Positions 1 through 7,140 of a DNA stretch of 39,960 nt are shown here, piece after piece. The position numbers were made by a program, and so were the translations under genes. The stretch's first letter is position 1; each line of letters starts with the position of its first letter. Origin of the DNA: Myxococcota bacterium (lineage in GTDB: Bacteria; Myxococcota_A; Polyangia; Polyangiales; Houyiibacteriaceae); NCBI GenBank assembly GCA_025453555.1, contig JALOQC010000044.1, positions 1 through 39,960 on the forward strand, given 5' to 3'. Under the pieces are notes generated by a model. That model was not told the DNA's origin, did not search any database, and saw only the letters and a list, made by a program, of their open reading frames with translations.

Positions 1-119
1 CACCGCTTCGGACACCGCTTCGGACACCGCTTCGGACACCGCTTCGGACACCGCTTCGGACACCGCTTCGGACACCGCTTCGGACACCGCTTCGGACACG
101 GCTTCGGACACCGCTTCGA
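1..119 (+). repeat. 12-bp tandem repeat (CACCGCTTCGGA), coding for TASD
   Basis: Nearly ten head-to-tail copies of a 12-bp unit run in from the left edge, with a single C-to-G variant at position 100 and a truncated last copy. The unit is a multiple of three and encodes Thr-Ala-Ser-Asp in the frame of the DUF2723 gene. By comparison with the family, it sits in the loop between the second and third hydrophobic helices. The true array length is unknown because the window begins inside it. Confidence 0.95.
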
Positions 120-1657
120 GCTCTGGTCCTCTCGCCACACGGCTCGCACCCCACGTGGCCGCGCTCGGCGCACTCTTGACGCCGCCCCTGCTCGCGCAGA
201 CCACGCGCGTCGAGGTCTATGGGCTCGCGCTCGTCCTCTCCCTCGTGTCGATGCGCGCGCTCCTGGCGTGGTGGGAGACGCCTCGCGTCCGCTCCTTGCT
301 CGTCGGTGCTTTCGCCGCCGGCCTGGCCGCTGCGGTGCATCCTCCCCACGGCCTCGCGCTCATCGCGCTGGGATTCGTCTTCGCGCTCGCTCGCTGGCGC
401 AACCTCCGCCCGCGCGCGTTGGTCGGCGCCGCCTGTGTGTTCCTCCTCGCGGCGCTCGGCCTCGTCCACCTCCCGCTGCGCGCGCTCGCCGGAGCGCCGA
501 TGTGGGGGCAGCCCACGACTTGGGCGAGCTTCGTCGACTACGTCACCGCGCGTGCGTACGCCCAAAACGTCGGCGTCGCGAGCGACCACGCGCTTTGGGA
601 CCAGACGGGCGCGGTCGTCCTCTTCCTCGCGAGCCTCGCTCCCGTCGCGCTCCTGAGCGCGCTCGTCGCGCGCCGCTGGGTGCTCCTCCTCGGCGTGCTC
701 GCGACGACCAGCGCCGCGATGCTCCAGCCGCTCGACCCCGCGATCCCCGACATGGTCGCGTACCTCGGTCCCGCGGTGGTCCTGCTCATTGCCGTCGGCG
801 CCGCGTCGCTCACGCGCCTGTCCCTGCGCACGCCGCTCGCCGTCGCGAGCCTCCTGGCCCTCGTGGTCCCCGGCTTCGCGATCCCCCGCGTCCTCGCCGA
901 CCTCGACGCCCATCATCCCGAGCTCGAGACCCTCGCCGCCATCTACCTCGAGTCACCGACACCACGGTCGGTGGTCGTCGTCGACACCGACTTCGTCGCG
1001 GCCGCGTGGATGGAAGCACGCGCGATCGAAGGCGCCCGCCCGGACACGCTGCTCGTGATCAGCGGCCTCATCACCTCGTCTTGGCATTGGGACACGTTCG
1101 CCAAACACCCCGTCTTCGACGGCACCCCAATCCGAGGCCCGGGTGACGACCCGCGCGAAGCCTTCCTCCTCGGCGTCGGAATCCGTGCGAAAGACCAAGT
1201 CGACCTCGTGAGCGAGCTCGAGCGCTGGGGTCTCCCGGGAGCGCGTGGCCCCTACGCGCAGAACCGACCCACGCTCCGTATCGGACGAGACTGGCTGCCG
1301 AAGCTGGCGATGGACGCGTGGCCAGTGGAGGGCGATGGGGCCGTCGCGGCCGTGGTTCGCCACGCGGTCGCTAGACACGCTCTCCGCCTCGCCGAACGGG
1401 CGCTCCCCGGCCCAGCGTTGGTGACGTGGTCGTCGATCGACGCAAACATCTCTCGGAGCCCCGCGGGCCTTGGACCGCTCCCCATCTGGATCGACGACTC
1501 GACGACCTTTCTGGTCGGTTCCGCGGACGCGCGACGGCTGAGCAGCGTGCTTTTGGTGCGCGCAGGGCTCACCAACGAAGCCCGCATCTTGCTCCATGGC
1601 GATCTCGACCCGCTCACGATCATCCAAACACGAGAGAACCTCGTCTCCGCCCCCTGA
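1..1657 (+). CDS. DUF2723 (TMEM260-like) GT-C family membrane protein, 5'-partial
   Basis: The reading frame is open from the left window edge, so the N-terminus is missing. About 550 residues are visible. The first 40 are TASD repeats. Then comes a chain of hydrophobic segments beginning with a helix that ends in TRVEVYGL, which matches the AEVY-type motif after the third helix region of DUF2723 proteins. The C-terminal 230 residues are soluble and include SVVVVDTD and RPDTLLV, as in the extracytoplasmic domain of this family. The related gene at 7141-9012 shows the N-terminal DSGE and HPTG motifs that this one must carry upstream of the window. TMEM260, the eukaryotic relative, is a protein O-mannosyltransferase; the bacterial substrate is unknown. 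The gene converges on the next one with a 3-bp gap between stop codons. Family assignment is fairly sure; function is inferred. Confidence 0.75.
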   Translation, partial: TASDTASDTASDTASDTASDTASDTASDTASDTASDTASSSGPLATRLAPHVAALGALLTPPLLAQTTRVEVYGLALVLSLVSMRALLAWWETPRVRSLLVGAFAAGLAAAVHPPHGLALIALGFVFALARWRNLRPRALVGAACVFLLAALGLVHLPLRALAGAPMWGQPTTWASFVDYVTARAYAQNVGVASDHALWDQTGAVVLFLASLAPVALLSALVARRWVLLLGVLATTSAAMLQPLDPAIPDMVAYLGPAVVLLIAVGAASLTRLSLRTPLAVASLLALVVPGFAIPRVLADLDAHHPELETLAAIYLESPTPRSVVVVDTDFVAAAWMEARAIEGARPDTLLVISGLITSSWHWDTFAKHPVFDGTPIRGPGDDPREAFLLGVGIRAKDQVDLVSELERWGLPGARGPYAQNRPTLRIGRDWLPKLAMDAWPVEGDGAVAAVVRHAVARHALRLAERALPGPALVTWSSIDANISRSPAGLGPLPIWIDDSTTFLVGSADARRLSSVLLVRAGLTNEARILLHGDLDPLTIIQTRENLVSAP

Positions 1658-1660
1658 CGC

Positions 1661-3337
1661 TCAGTCGAGCAACGGCCGCCGAGAGGCCATCAACGACTCC
1701 GCGCGCGACCGGGCGGCGAGCGCTTCGGTGTGGTTTCCGGCACGAGCGAGCACTTCTGCGGCGAGCAGCTGCGCGGCGGCCGATCTCGGCACTCGAACAG
1801 CGTGTTCGAGGATCTCGCGTTCGAGCTCAGGTGTCCGCGCATCGAGCCGCGGCAGGACCGTCGACGGCCGAAGCTCGCGGTACCCCGCTGGCTCGAGAGA
1901 CCGGTCGTTGCGGACGCGAACCACACCCACGTCATCCCAGTAGATGATTCGCCAGTTTGGATCGGTATCCAGAAAGGCAAAGCTCGGATCGTCAAACCCG
2001 TTCCATCGATGTGCTACCCAAGTGATCTCGCGCTCTGACACCACCCGTTGGAATACAACGGGATCTGTTGGTGCAAGAAACGCATCGAGACAGAGCTCAT
2101 TCGAGAACACCGTATCGTAGCGTCCATCCACGAATGTCCGCAGGGGTTCCTCGCCGGTATCCTCCCCGCCGGGTCCGAGTCGAAACAGGAGATAGCCGCC
2201 GAAGTCGACGGGATTGAGCACGTTTCCACGGGGGCGTCCACGAGCGAGGAAGTCGACGAGGTCGACGGGAACGCGACTGTCGACCACGCCGAGCCGGACG
2301 TACGCGGGAGAGAACCTCGACGCATAGGAGTAGACGAGGCTCGCGACCGCGAGCGCGCACACCGAGAGCGAACGGACCGATGGGCGAACGCGCGTCAGCT
2401 TCGAGAGCGCGACGTCGAGTCCGCGTGCAGCGTCGGGGACCAGCGCGAGCGCCAGGAAAGGCGTCAAACGCGCGCCACGCCATGCCAGGAACCCCGTTCC
2501 GAGAGCGATCCACAATCCGGCGTCGAATGGCCGAGCACGCCGCCCGAAGAGGAACAGAGCGACGAGCGGAATGAGCGTGAAGTGGCGTGTCGTGAGTGAC
2601 TCGAGAGACATGGGCTGCCACTCGGCGACGAAGTCGCGCAGCGAGCTCCGCCCGACGACGTCGAACGCCGACGTGAGGTACGCGGTCCCGTAAGGATTGA
2701 TGCAGAGGCTGCCGACCGCGAGAAGCGCAAGCAGCCCTGCGCGCGAAACGGTCACTCGGTTGCGAAGCACCAGTCCGTGGAACGCCACCGCTCCCAGAGT
2801 CGCGACGCCGAGCAACCCACCTCGGTGTAGGTTCGCCCACGCGACGAACACCACGAACGTAGCCGCCGTGAGACCACGGCTGGGCAGAGGGGTTGACTCG
2901 AGCTCCAAGCGCGCGACGAGGCGAAGGCTCAGCGCAAATCCGAGATACGAGAAGATCTGCGGCTTCGCGGCGAGCGCGGGGTGACTTGCGACGACCGCGA
3001 GGATCACGGTGGCCACCGTGGCGGGGTCGGATGCTTTACGCCGCGCGCCTCGATAGCTCACGAGGGCGATCACCGTGACCAGCAGCGCGTGGAGGAGCAC
3101 GAGCCCCGGTTCTCCAGCGACCTTCCAAGCGCCGAAGTCGATCACTTGCGCGAGCCATTCGGCGTAGCGCACAGGACCCTGCGAGGTGTACGCGAACGGA
3201 TCCGTGCGAATCCACTCGAGGTGTTCGACGACGTGACGCCCCGACGCGACGTGCCACCAGATGTCGCCGCCTCCGAGTCCGAAGAGCATGCTCCCGAAGA
3301 CGACCACGGAGAGCGGAACGGCGAAACGTGCGCTCAC
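1661..3337 (-). CDS. polytopic membrane protein, GT-C glycosyltransferase-like
   Basis: The protein has about 558 residues and multiple membrane helices. The first helix is followed at once by GGGDIWWHV and then DPFAYTSQG and YAEWLAQ. This acidic first extracytoplasmic loop is typical of GT-C fold glycosyltransferases that use lipid-linked sugars. The C-terminal third is soluble (FVDGRYDTVF, then a helical, TPR-like end). I chose the GTG at 3337, 11 bp after the stop of the upstream gene. The open frame extends to 3622, but that extension only mirrors the upstream gene in another frame and is compositionally unlike a protein N-terminus. An ATG at 3289 is possible but would cut the first helix. 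It is probably co-transcribed with 3349-4173. A sugar-transfer role on pili or envelope polymers is inferred from context. Confidence 0.7.
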   Translation of the reverse strand: MSARFAVPLSVVVFGSMLFGLGGGDIWWHVASGRHVVEHLEWIRTDPFAYTSQGPVRYAEWLAQVIDFGAWKVAGEPGLVLLHALLVTVIALVSYRGARRKASDPATVATVILAVVASHPALAAKPQIFSYLGFALSLRLVARLELESTPLPSRGLTAATFVVFVAWANLHRGGLLGVATLGAVAFHGLVLRNRVTVSRAGLLALLAVGSLCINPYGTAYLTSAFDVVGRSSLRDFVAEWQPMSLESLTTRHFTLIPLVALFLFGRRARPFDAGLWIALGTGFLAWRGARLTPFLALALVPDAARGLDVALSKLTRVRPSVRSLSVCALAVASLVYSYASRFSPAYVRLGVVDSRVPVDLVDFLARGRPRGNVLNPVDFGGYLLFRLGPGGEDTGEEPLRTFVDGRYDTVFSNELCLDAFLAPTDPVVFQRVVSEREITWVAHRWNGFDDPSFAFLDTDPNWRIIYWDDVGVVRVRNDRSLEPAGYRELRPSTVLPRLDARTPELEREILEHAVRVPRSAAAQLLAAEVLARAGNHTEALAARSRAESLMASRRPLLD

Positions 3338-3348
3338 GGCGGCTGGCT

Positions 3349-4173
3349 TCAATCCGAGCTGACCGGACGGGGAGAACGTACGAGAACGAAGAAGTCGATC
3401 GGTAGCCAGGGGTACTGGCGCGATGCGTCCTCGAGAAGCTCTCGCTCGGCCGCGCGCAGCGCCTCCAGCCGGGCGTCCGCCCGCATCTGCTCCAGCCGCG
3501 CCTCGATCTGCGCGCGAAGCTCCTCGTCCTGCGTCATCGCGTGCATCTCGGCGAGGTGGTGAATCGCGCGGTCCATCTGCCCGAGGGCTTCGAGCTGGGT
3601 GGCATTCGTGAGGGCCAACCAAGCCGGGCCCCCACCCAGACGCGCGGCCAGCACCATGTGCTCGGCGCCAATCTCACGGAACCGCTTCTTCTCTTCGACG
3701 TCTTGGGTGAACGAGGGGAGCTCGTACGACCACGCCGCCGCGCGTTGCCAGGCGATCTCGGGATCGTCGGGGAACCGCGTCGCTGCGTGGTCGAGATACG
3801 AGACCGCTCGCACCGCATCGTCCAACGTTGGGGAGACTGGGCGGTACAGCCCCATCGTGGCCCCCCACGAGTAGGCGCGTCGAAAGTCGGGGTCCAACGC
3901 GACGATCGTGTCGGCGTAACGAAAGACGTGCTGCAGGGCTCCGCGGTGCTCGAACTCGTTCCCGATGTAGACCAGACCTTTCATCCACGCGAGATCTGCC
4001 GCCGCCTCCCGATGCCCGAACGAGAGTACCTGCAGCATGTCGGGGGGCGGAAGGTAGTACAGGTCTTCATAGGTCTTGGTGCTCAGCACGTGGGTCATCG
4101 ATGGGCCGCGCAGGGACACGACGGCGACCAGCGCGACCACGACGACCAAGACGAAACCGAACGGGCGGAGCAT
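3349..4173 (-). CDS. membrane-anchored TPR-like protein
   Basis: The 274-residue protein starts with one N-terminal hydrophobic helix (residues 5-20), probably a signal anchor. A conserved-looking block, LPPPDMLQVLSFGHRE followed by ADLAWMKGLVYIG, resembles proteins common in deltaproteobacterial lineages that carry PxxLxxLSxG and ADLLW motifs followed by helical TPR-like repeats. Residues 75-200 have paired helices with TPR spacing, and the end is a charged coiled-coil-like helix (residues 205-250). It lies between pilA and the GT-C-like gene, 11 bp upstream of the latter, suggesting an assembly or scaffold role in the same pathway. No catalytic motif is visible and the exact function is unknown. 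Confidence 0.7.
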   Translation of the reverse strand: MLRPFGFVLVVVVALVAVVSLRGPSMTHVLSTKTYEDLYYLPPPDMLQVLSFGHREAAADLAWMKGLVYIGNEFEHRGALQHVFRYADTIVALDPDFRRAYSWGATMGLYRPVSPTLDDAVRAVSYLDHAATRFPDDPEIAWQRAAAWSYELPSFTQDVEEKKRFREIGAEHMVLAARLGGGPAWLALTNATQLEALGQMDRAIHHLAEMHAMTQDEELRAQIEARLEQMRADARLEALRAAERELLEDASRQYPWLPIDFFVLVRSPRPVSSD

Positions 4174-4210
4174 GGGCGTTCGGAGATTCTCACATCGGAG
4201 GCGCCAAACG

Positions 4211-4233
4211 AGAAAGGGGCCCGGAGGCCCCTT
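4211..4233 (-). terminator. hairpin terminator downstream of pilA
   Basis: AAGGGGCC and GGCCCCTT form a perfect 8-bp stem around a 4-nt loop (stem 4214-4221 and 4226-4233). Read on the minus strand, the hairpin begins 19 nt after the pilA stop and is followed by a T-rich run (CTTTCTCGTTT). It probably ends or attenuates the pilA message, so that the genes downstream are expressed at a lower level. Confidence 0.75.
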
Positions 4234-4252
4234 GGCTAGGCTCGTTCTCGGT

Positions 4253-4867
4253 TCACTCGAGCTCGAGGTTCAAGAAGATCTCCGCGTTGCGGTACAGCGT
4301 GTTGCCCTGGTCGAGACCGACCGAAAGCTCGAACGTGCTGATGCTCATGTCGTTGTCGATGTCACCGTTCGCGGCGAACGTGTACACCGAGTCGTTGACC
4401 ATCGCCGAGTCGCCGCACGTGACGCCGGGGTTGATCACGGTGCCGCCCATGCCGGCCGAGACGACTGCGTACTGGTAGTACAGGGGATCCGAGGCCTGCC
4501 AGCTCAGAGCGGCGAAGCCGAGCTCCGTGGCGGAGGTGGGCTCAGCCGGCCAGGTCAGGGTGTGCTTCTGGTCGCTGACCATCGCGCCGACCGCCGACGT
4601 ATCGATCGTCGGGGTGTAGCAGCGAGTCGAGTTCGAGGTGCCAGTGCCACGGGCGATGACGCCGCGGGCGGCGGTGCCGCGCTGGTAGAGCGACGCCGAG
4701 CCTTCGAACAGGGCCTTCAAGTTCGCGGGGGCCTCGGACGTCTTGGAGCGCTTCACGTAGTTGATGAACGCCGGGATCGCGATGGCGGCGAGGATGCCGA
4801 TGATGGCGACGACGATCATGAGCTCGATGAGGGTGAAGCCCTCCTTCTTCTTCAGCAGCTTGTTCAT
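4253..4867 (-). CDS. pilA: type IV major pilin PilA
   Basis: The 204-residue protein has a class III prepilin leader [10 protein letters not shown] followed by [20 protein letters not shown]. The prepilin peptidase should cut after Gly10 and methylate Phe11; Glu at mature position 5 is present. A short basic stretch (YVKRSK) follows the helix. The C-terminal globular domain has two Cys (in TRCYT and GVTCGD), fitting a stabilising disulphide, and a D-rich loop GDIDNDM before the last strands. The ATG at 4867 has a good ribosome binding site (AAGGAG, 8 nt upstream). Its own sigma-54 promoter lies at 4916-4931 and a hairpin terminator follows, as expected for an abundant pilus subunit. A second pilin gene lies just upstream. 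It is the likely filament subunit for twitching or social motility and adhesion. Confidence 0.93.
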   Translation of the reverse strand: MNKLLKKKEGFTLIELMIVVAIIGILAAIAIPAFINYVKRSKTSEAPANLKALFEGSASLYQRGTAARGVIARGTGTSNSTRCYTPTIDTSAVGAMVSDQKHTLTWPAEPTSATELGFAALSWQASDPLYYQYAVVSAGMGGTVINPGVTCGDSAMVNDSVYTFAANGDIDNDMSISTFELSVGLDQGNTLYRNAEIFLNLELE

Positions 4868-4915
4868 TCGGACGAACTCCTTGCGCCGAGGGTTGACCGG
4901 CGTCGCGACGGGGTG

Positions 4916-4931
4916 AGCAGAGAGCGTGCCA
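4916..4931 (-). promoter_or_regulatory. sigma-54 (-24/-12) promoter of pilA
   Basis: On the minus strand the sequence is TGGCACGCTCTCTGCT. Against the sigma-54 consensus TGGCACRNNNNTTGCW it has a single mismatch, with the invariant GG and GC dinucleotides at the correct spacing. The predicted start is near 4905, giving an untranslated leader of about 38 nt that contains the pilA ribosome binding site. pilA genes are classically sigma-54 and PilR dependent, and a PilR-like activator is encoded at 9019-10419. Confidence 0.85.
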
Positions 4932-4959
4932 GCTGATTTTTGCGAGAGTTTTTATGGTG

Positions 4960-5010
4960 GTGACGAAGTTCGTCACTGCTCCGCCGACCGCGAGTGACGA
5001 CCTACGTCAC
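4960..5010. promoter_or_regulatory. two 17-bp palindromes, probable activator (PilR-type) binding sites
   Basis: GTGACGAAGTTCGTCAC at 4960-4976 is a palindrome with 8-bp arms. GTGACGACCTACGTCAC at 4994-5010 has 6-bp arms and the same outer GTGACG/CGTCAC. Their centres are 34 bp apart, and they lie about 63 and 97 bp upstream of the predicted pilA start, separated from the promoter by an AT-rich stretch (4934-4957). This arrangement fits an enhancer for a sigma-54 activator. The distal site overlaps the stop codon of the upstream pilin gene. Binding by PilR is inferred. Confidence 0.7.
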
Positions 5011-5531
5011 TCCCAGCCCTGGGTGTTGCTCGCCCAAACGCCCTCGCGGTGCGAGGTGATGTCGAAGCAGATGAAGTTGCCGTCGCCGTCGAGGTCTCCG
5101 ACCGCCTGCGCCACGAACCAAAACTCGGTGTCGATCACCCCGGCCGCAGAGCTGCCGCAGCCCGTCAAGCCACCCGGCACGGCTTGACCAGGAAGCCCCG
5201 CGACGGTGTCGAACTGGAAGCGCACCGCGTTGTCTGGTGCGGCGCCTAGTTGCTGCCAGGGCCCAGGGCTCGCCCATCCAAACTGGGCGCCTCCGCTCGG
5301 AACCGTCGCCGGATGCGGTGTCGCGACGTTCGCGTATTGATTGAACTCCGCGCGGTATGACTCCTGGCGTTGTTTGATCTCCGCGAGGAAGGTCGTCGCT
5401 TCGGTCGTGCGGCTGCGATGCACGTACGCAGTGAACGAAGGAATGGCGATCGCGGCGAGAATTCCGACGATCGCGACGGTGATCATCAGCTCGATGAGGG
5501 TGAACCCACTCTGGCTTCTTCGACTACGCAT
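5007..5531 (-). CDS. type IV pilin-like protein (second or minor pilin)
   Basis: The 174-residue protein has a 9-residue leader MRSRRSQSG, then [20 protein letters not shown], with Glu at mature position 5 and a basic patch after the helix (YVHRSR). The globular part has two Cys (GLTGCGSS and NFICFD) and a GDLDGDGN loop close to the C-terminus, echoing PilA. The ATG at 5531 is preceded by GAAGGAG, which makes it a better start than the longer open frame reaching 5624. The gene follows the membrane protein at 5557 by 25 bp and precedes the pilA promoter. It could be an alternative major pilin or a minor pilin; the sequence alone cannot decide. Confidence 0.88.
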   Translation of the reverse strand: MRSRRSQSGFTLIELMITVAIVGILAAIAIPSFTAYVHRSRTTEATTFLAEIKQRQESYRAEFNQYANVATPHPATVPSGGAQFGWASPGPWQQLGAAPDNAVRFQFDTVAGLPGQAVPGGLTGCGSSAAGVIDTEFWFVAQAVGDLDGDGNFICFDITSHREGVWASNTQGWE

Positions 5532-5556
5532 CTGGGCTCCTTCGATCGGGCGAGGT

Positions 5557-7005
5557 TCAGGGTACCACGGGCGCCGGAGGCAAGTCGTGCGCCGGGCGGG
5601 GCGCGCGCTGCAGCAAGAGGACATTGTCGCAGCTCATCGCGTCGAAAGCGTCGAGCTCGTCACCGAGCATCGCGGCGGGGTCTTGGATCGGGATGGTGAG
5701 GATCGTGTCGTAATCGCGCGCTCGGTTGGGTGTGTAGAGCATGGGAAGCGCGTGGAGGAGCATGGTGTCCCGATCGGGCAGTCGCGCGGGGTCGCGAGCG
5801 CGGAGCGGATGAGCTCCGGTATGGAAGGTCTCGTGAAACGGGACGCCACCACGCCGAGCTGCCACGAGGAGGCCCACGTGATCCAAGACGGGTTGTGCGT
5901 AGCCCTCCGGTGGCGACCGTCCCACCAAGGTCAACGTTCGACCCGGGTCGCGCATCTCGTCGATCACGGTTGCGACGCACTCGGTCCTTCGAGAGAAGTC
6001 GTATCCAGAGACGGCTGTGACTGCACTCGAGGCGAACGCAAAGACGCACCCAAGGGTGAGCGCGAGGCGGCTCGCGCGAGAGGAAACGATGGGGAGGGTC
6101 GCGATCGAGAACACGGTCGCGAGCACCGAGAACCGGAGGGGCAAGAAGTAAGCACGCGGCGATGCGAGCACGCAGCACAGGAGGGCGCCCGCGGCCGCGA
6201 GTCCGTACCGCAGCTCTCGATGCGTCCACGCATCGCGCTCTCGGGCGGAGAGTCCGAGCTGAATCACGAGCGCACCCCAAGTCGCGTAGGCAAAAGGGGC
6301 CGAGAGGTCCGTGAGCCCGTAGGCGGCCGAGTCGGTCACGACGGATGCGGCGCGGGCCAGCGAGGGCTCGAGGGGCGACGTCACCTGGGCGTCGAGCGCT
6401 TCCATGTACGGCGTGGACTGGAACGTCAGCCGGTACGCGAGCAGCAGCCCCGCCGATACGAGCGCGCCCAGCGCTGGGATGACGAGCAGGCGCCGGGGGA
6501 CGTCGCGGTGCACGAGCACGAAGCAGAGCGCGACCACGCCCGCGAGCCACACGAACGCGTGGGCGTAGTAGAGCACGAGGAAACCGAGCGCGAGCGCGAC
6601 GGCTTCACGTGGTCGTGGAAACGTGGCGAGGCGCTCGGCGATCCCGAGCCACACCGCCAAGACCGGCAGACCCGCGACGAGCCCGACGAAGCCCCAGGCT
6701 GGCATGGCGCCGAAGACGACGAGGACGGAGTACGCGCCGTGAAGTGGACGGGCACCTCGCGCCGAGAGCCAGAACCCAAACGCCAGCGGGGTGAGCGCGA
6801 GGTAGAGCGCGAGCGTGAGCCGTGTGGCCGTGTATGGGTCCACGAAGGCGGTGAGCGGGATGGCGGTCGCGTGGAAGAGCCAATAGGGAGCGAGGGGATT
6901 GGCCTCGACCCCGAGCGCGTCGCGTTGCGGCTCGGGGTAGTCGACCATCAGCGCGAGAAGGCGCGCGTGGGAGGGCAGGTCGACCGACGGAACTCGCTCG
7001 GGCAA
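5557..7005 (-). CDS. polytopic membrane protein, GT-C-like; true start unresolved
   Basis: At least 482 residues are encoded, with about ten hydrophobic helices and a soluble C-terminus. Near the N-terminus is SVDLPSHARLLALMVDYP, an acidic plus His first loop like those of GT-C glycosyltransferases. The only usable initiation codon is a TTG at 7005. The same frame, however, stays open up to the stop codon of the upstream gene at 7141 and encodes KDWVTLGFLALALAIFLAVA, an ideal first membrane helix, just before that TTG. No ATG, GTG, TTG or CTG exists in frame between 7006 and 7140. The annotated start is therefore probably wrong, or the start region is damaged. The gene lies between a DUF2723 gene and the pilins, probably in one operon. 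The substrate is unknown. Confidence 0.65.
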   Translation of the reverse strand: MPERVPSVDLPSHARLLALMVDYPEPQRDALGVEANPLAPYWLFHATAIPLTAFVDPYTATRLTLALYLALTPLAFGFWLSARGARPLHGAYSVLVVFGAMPAWGFVGLVAGLPVLAVWLGIAERLATFPRPREAVALALGFLVLYYAHAFVWLAGVVALCFVLVHRDVPRRLLVIPALGALVSAGLLLAYRLTFQSTPYMEALDAQVTSPLEPSLARAASVVTDSAAYGLTDLSAPFAYATWGALVIQLGLSARERDAWTHRELRYGLAAAGALLCCVLASPRAYFLPLRFSVLATVFSIATLPIVSSRASRLALTLGCVFAFASSAVTAVSGYDFSRRTECVATVIDEMRDPGRTLTLVGRSPPEGYAQPVLDHVGLLVAARRGGVPFHETFHTGAHPLRARDPARLPDRDTMLLHALPMLYTPNRARDYDTILTIPIQDPAAMLGDELDAFDAMSCDNVLLLQRAPRPAHDLPPAPVVP

Positions 7006-7140
7006 CGCGACCGCGAGGAAGATCGCGAGCGCGAGGAAGCCGAGCGTGACCCAGTCCTTGCGTGAGTGTCCGGACGCGATGCGCGGAACGTACCACCGAG
7101 CGGCGCGGCTCGTCGTCGGCTTTCGCGTGCCGCCAACGCC

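Noticed and set aside
1-119. CRISPR array
   Set aside because: The repeats are 12 bp, contiguous and without spacers, and they are in frame with a coding sequence.
3338-3622. N-terminal extension of the GT-C-like protein
   Set aside because: It overlaps the TPR-like gene in another frame and has shadow composition. A GTG at 3337 directly precedes the first helix.
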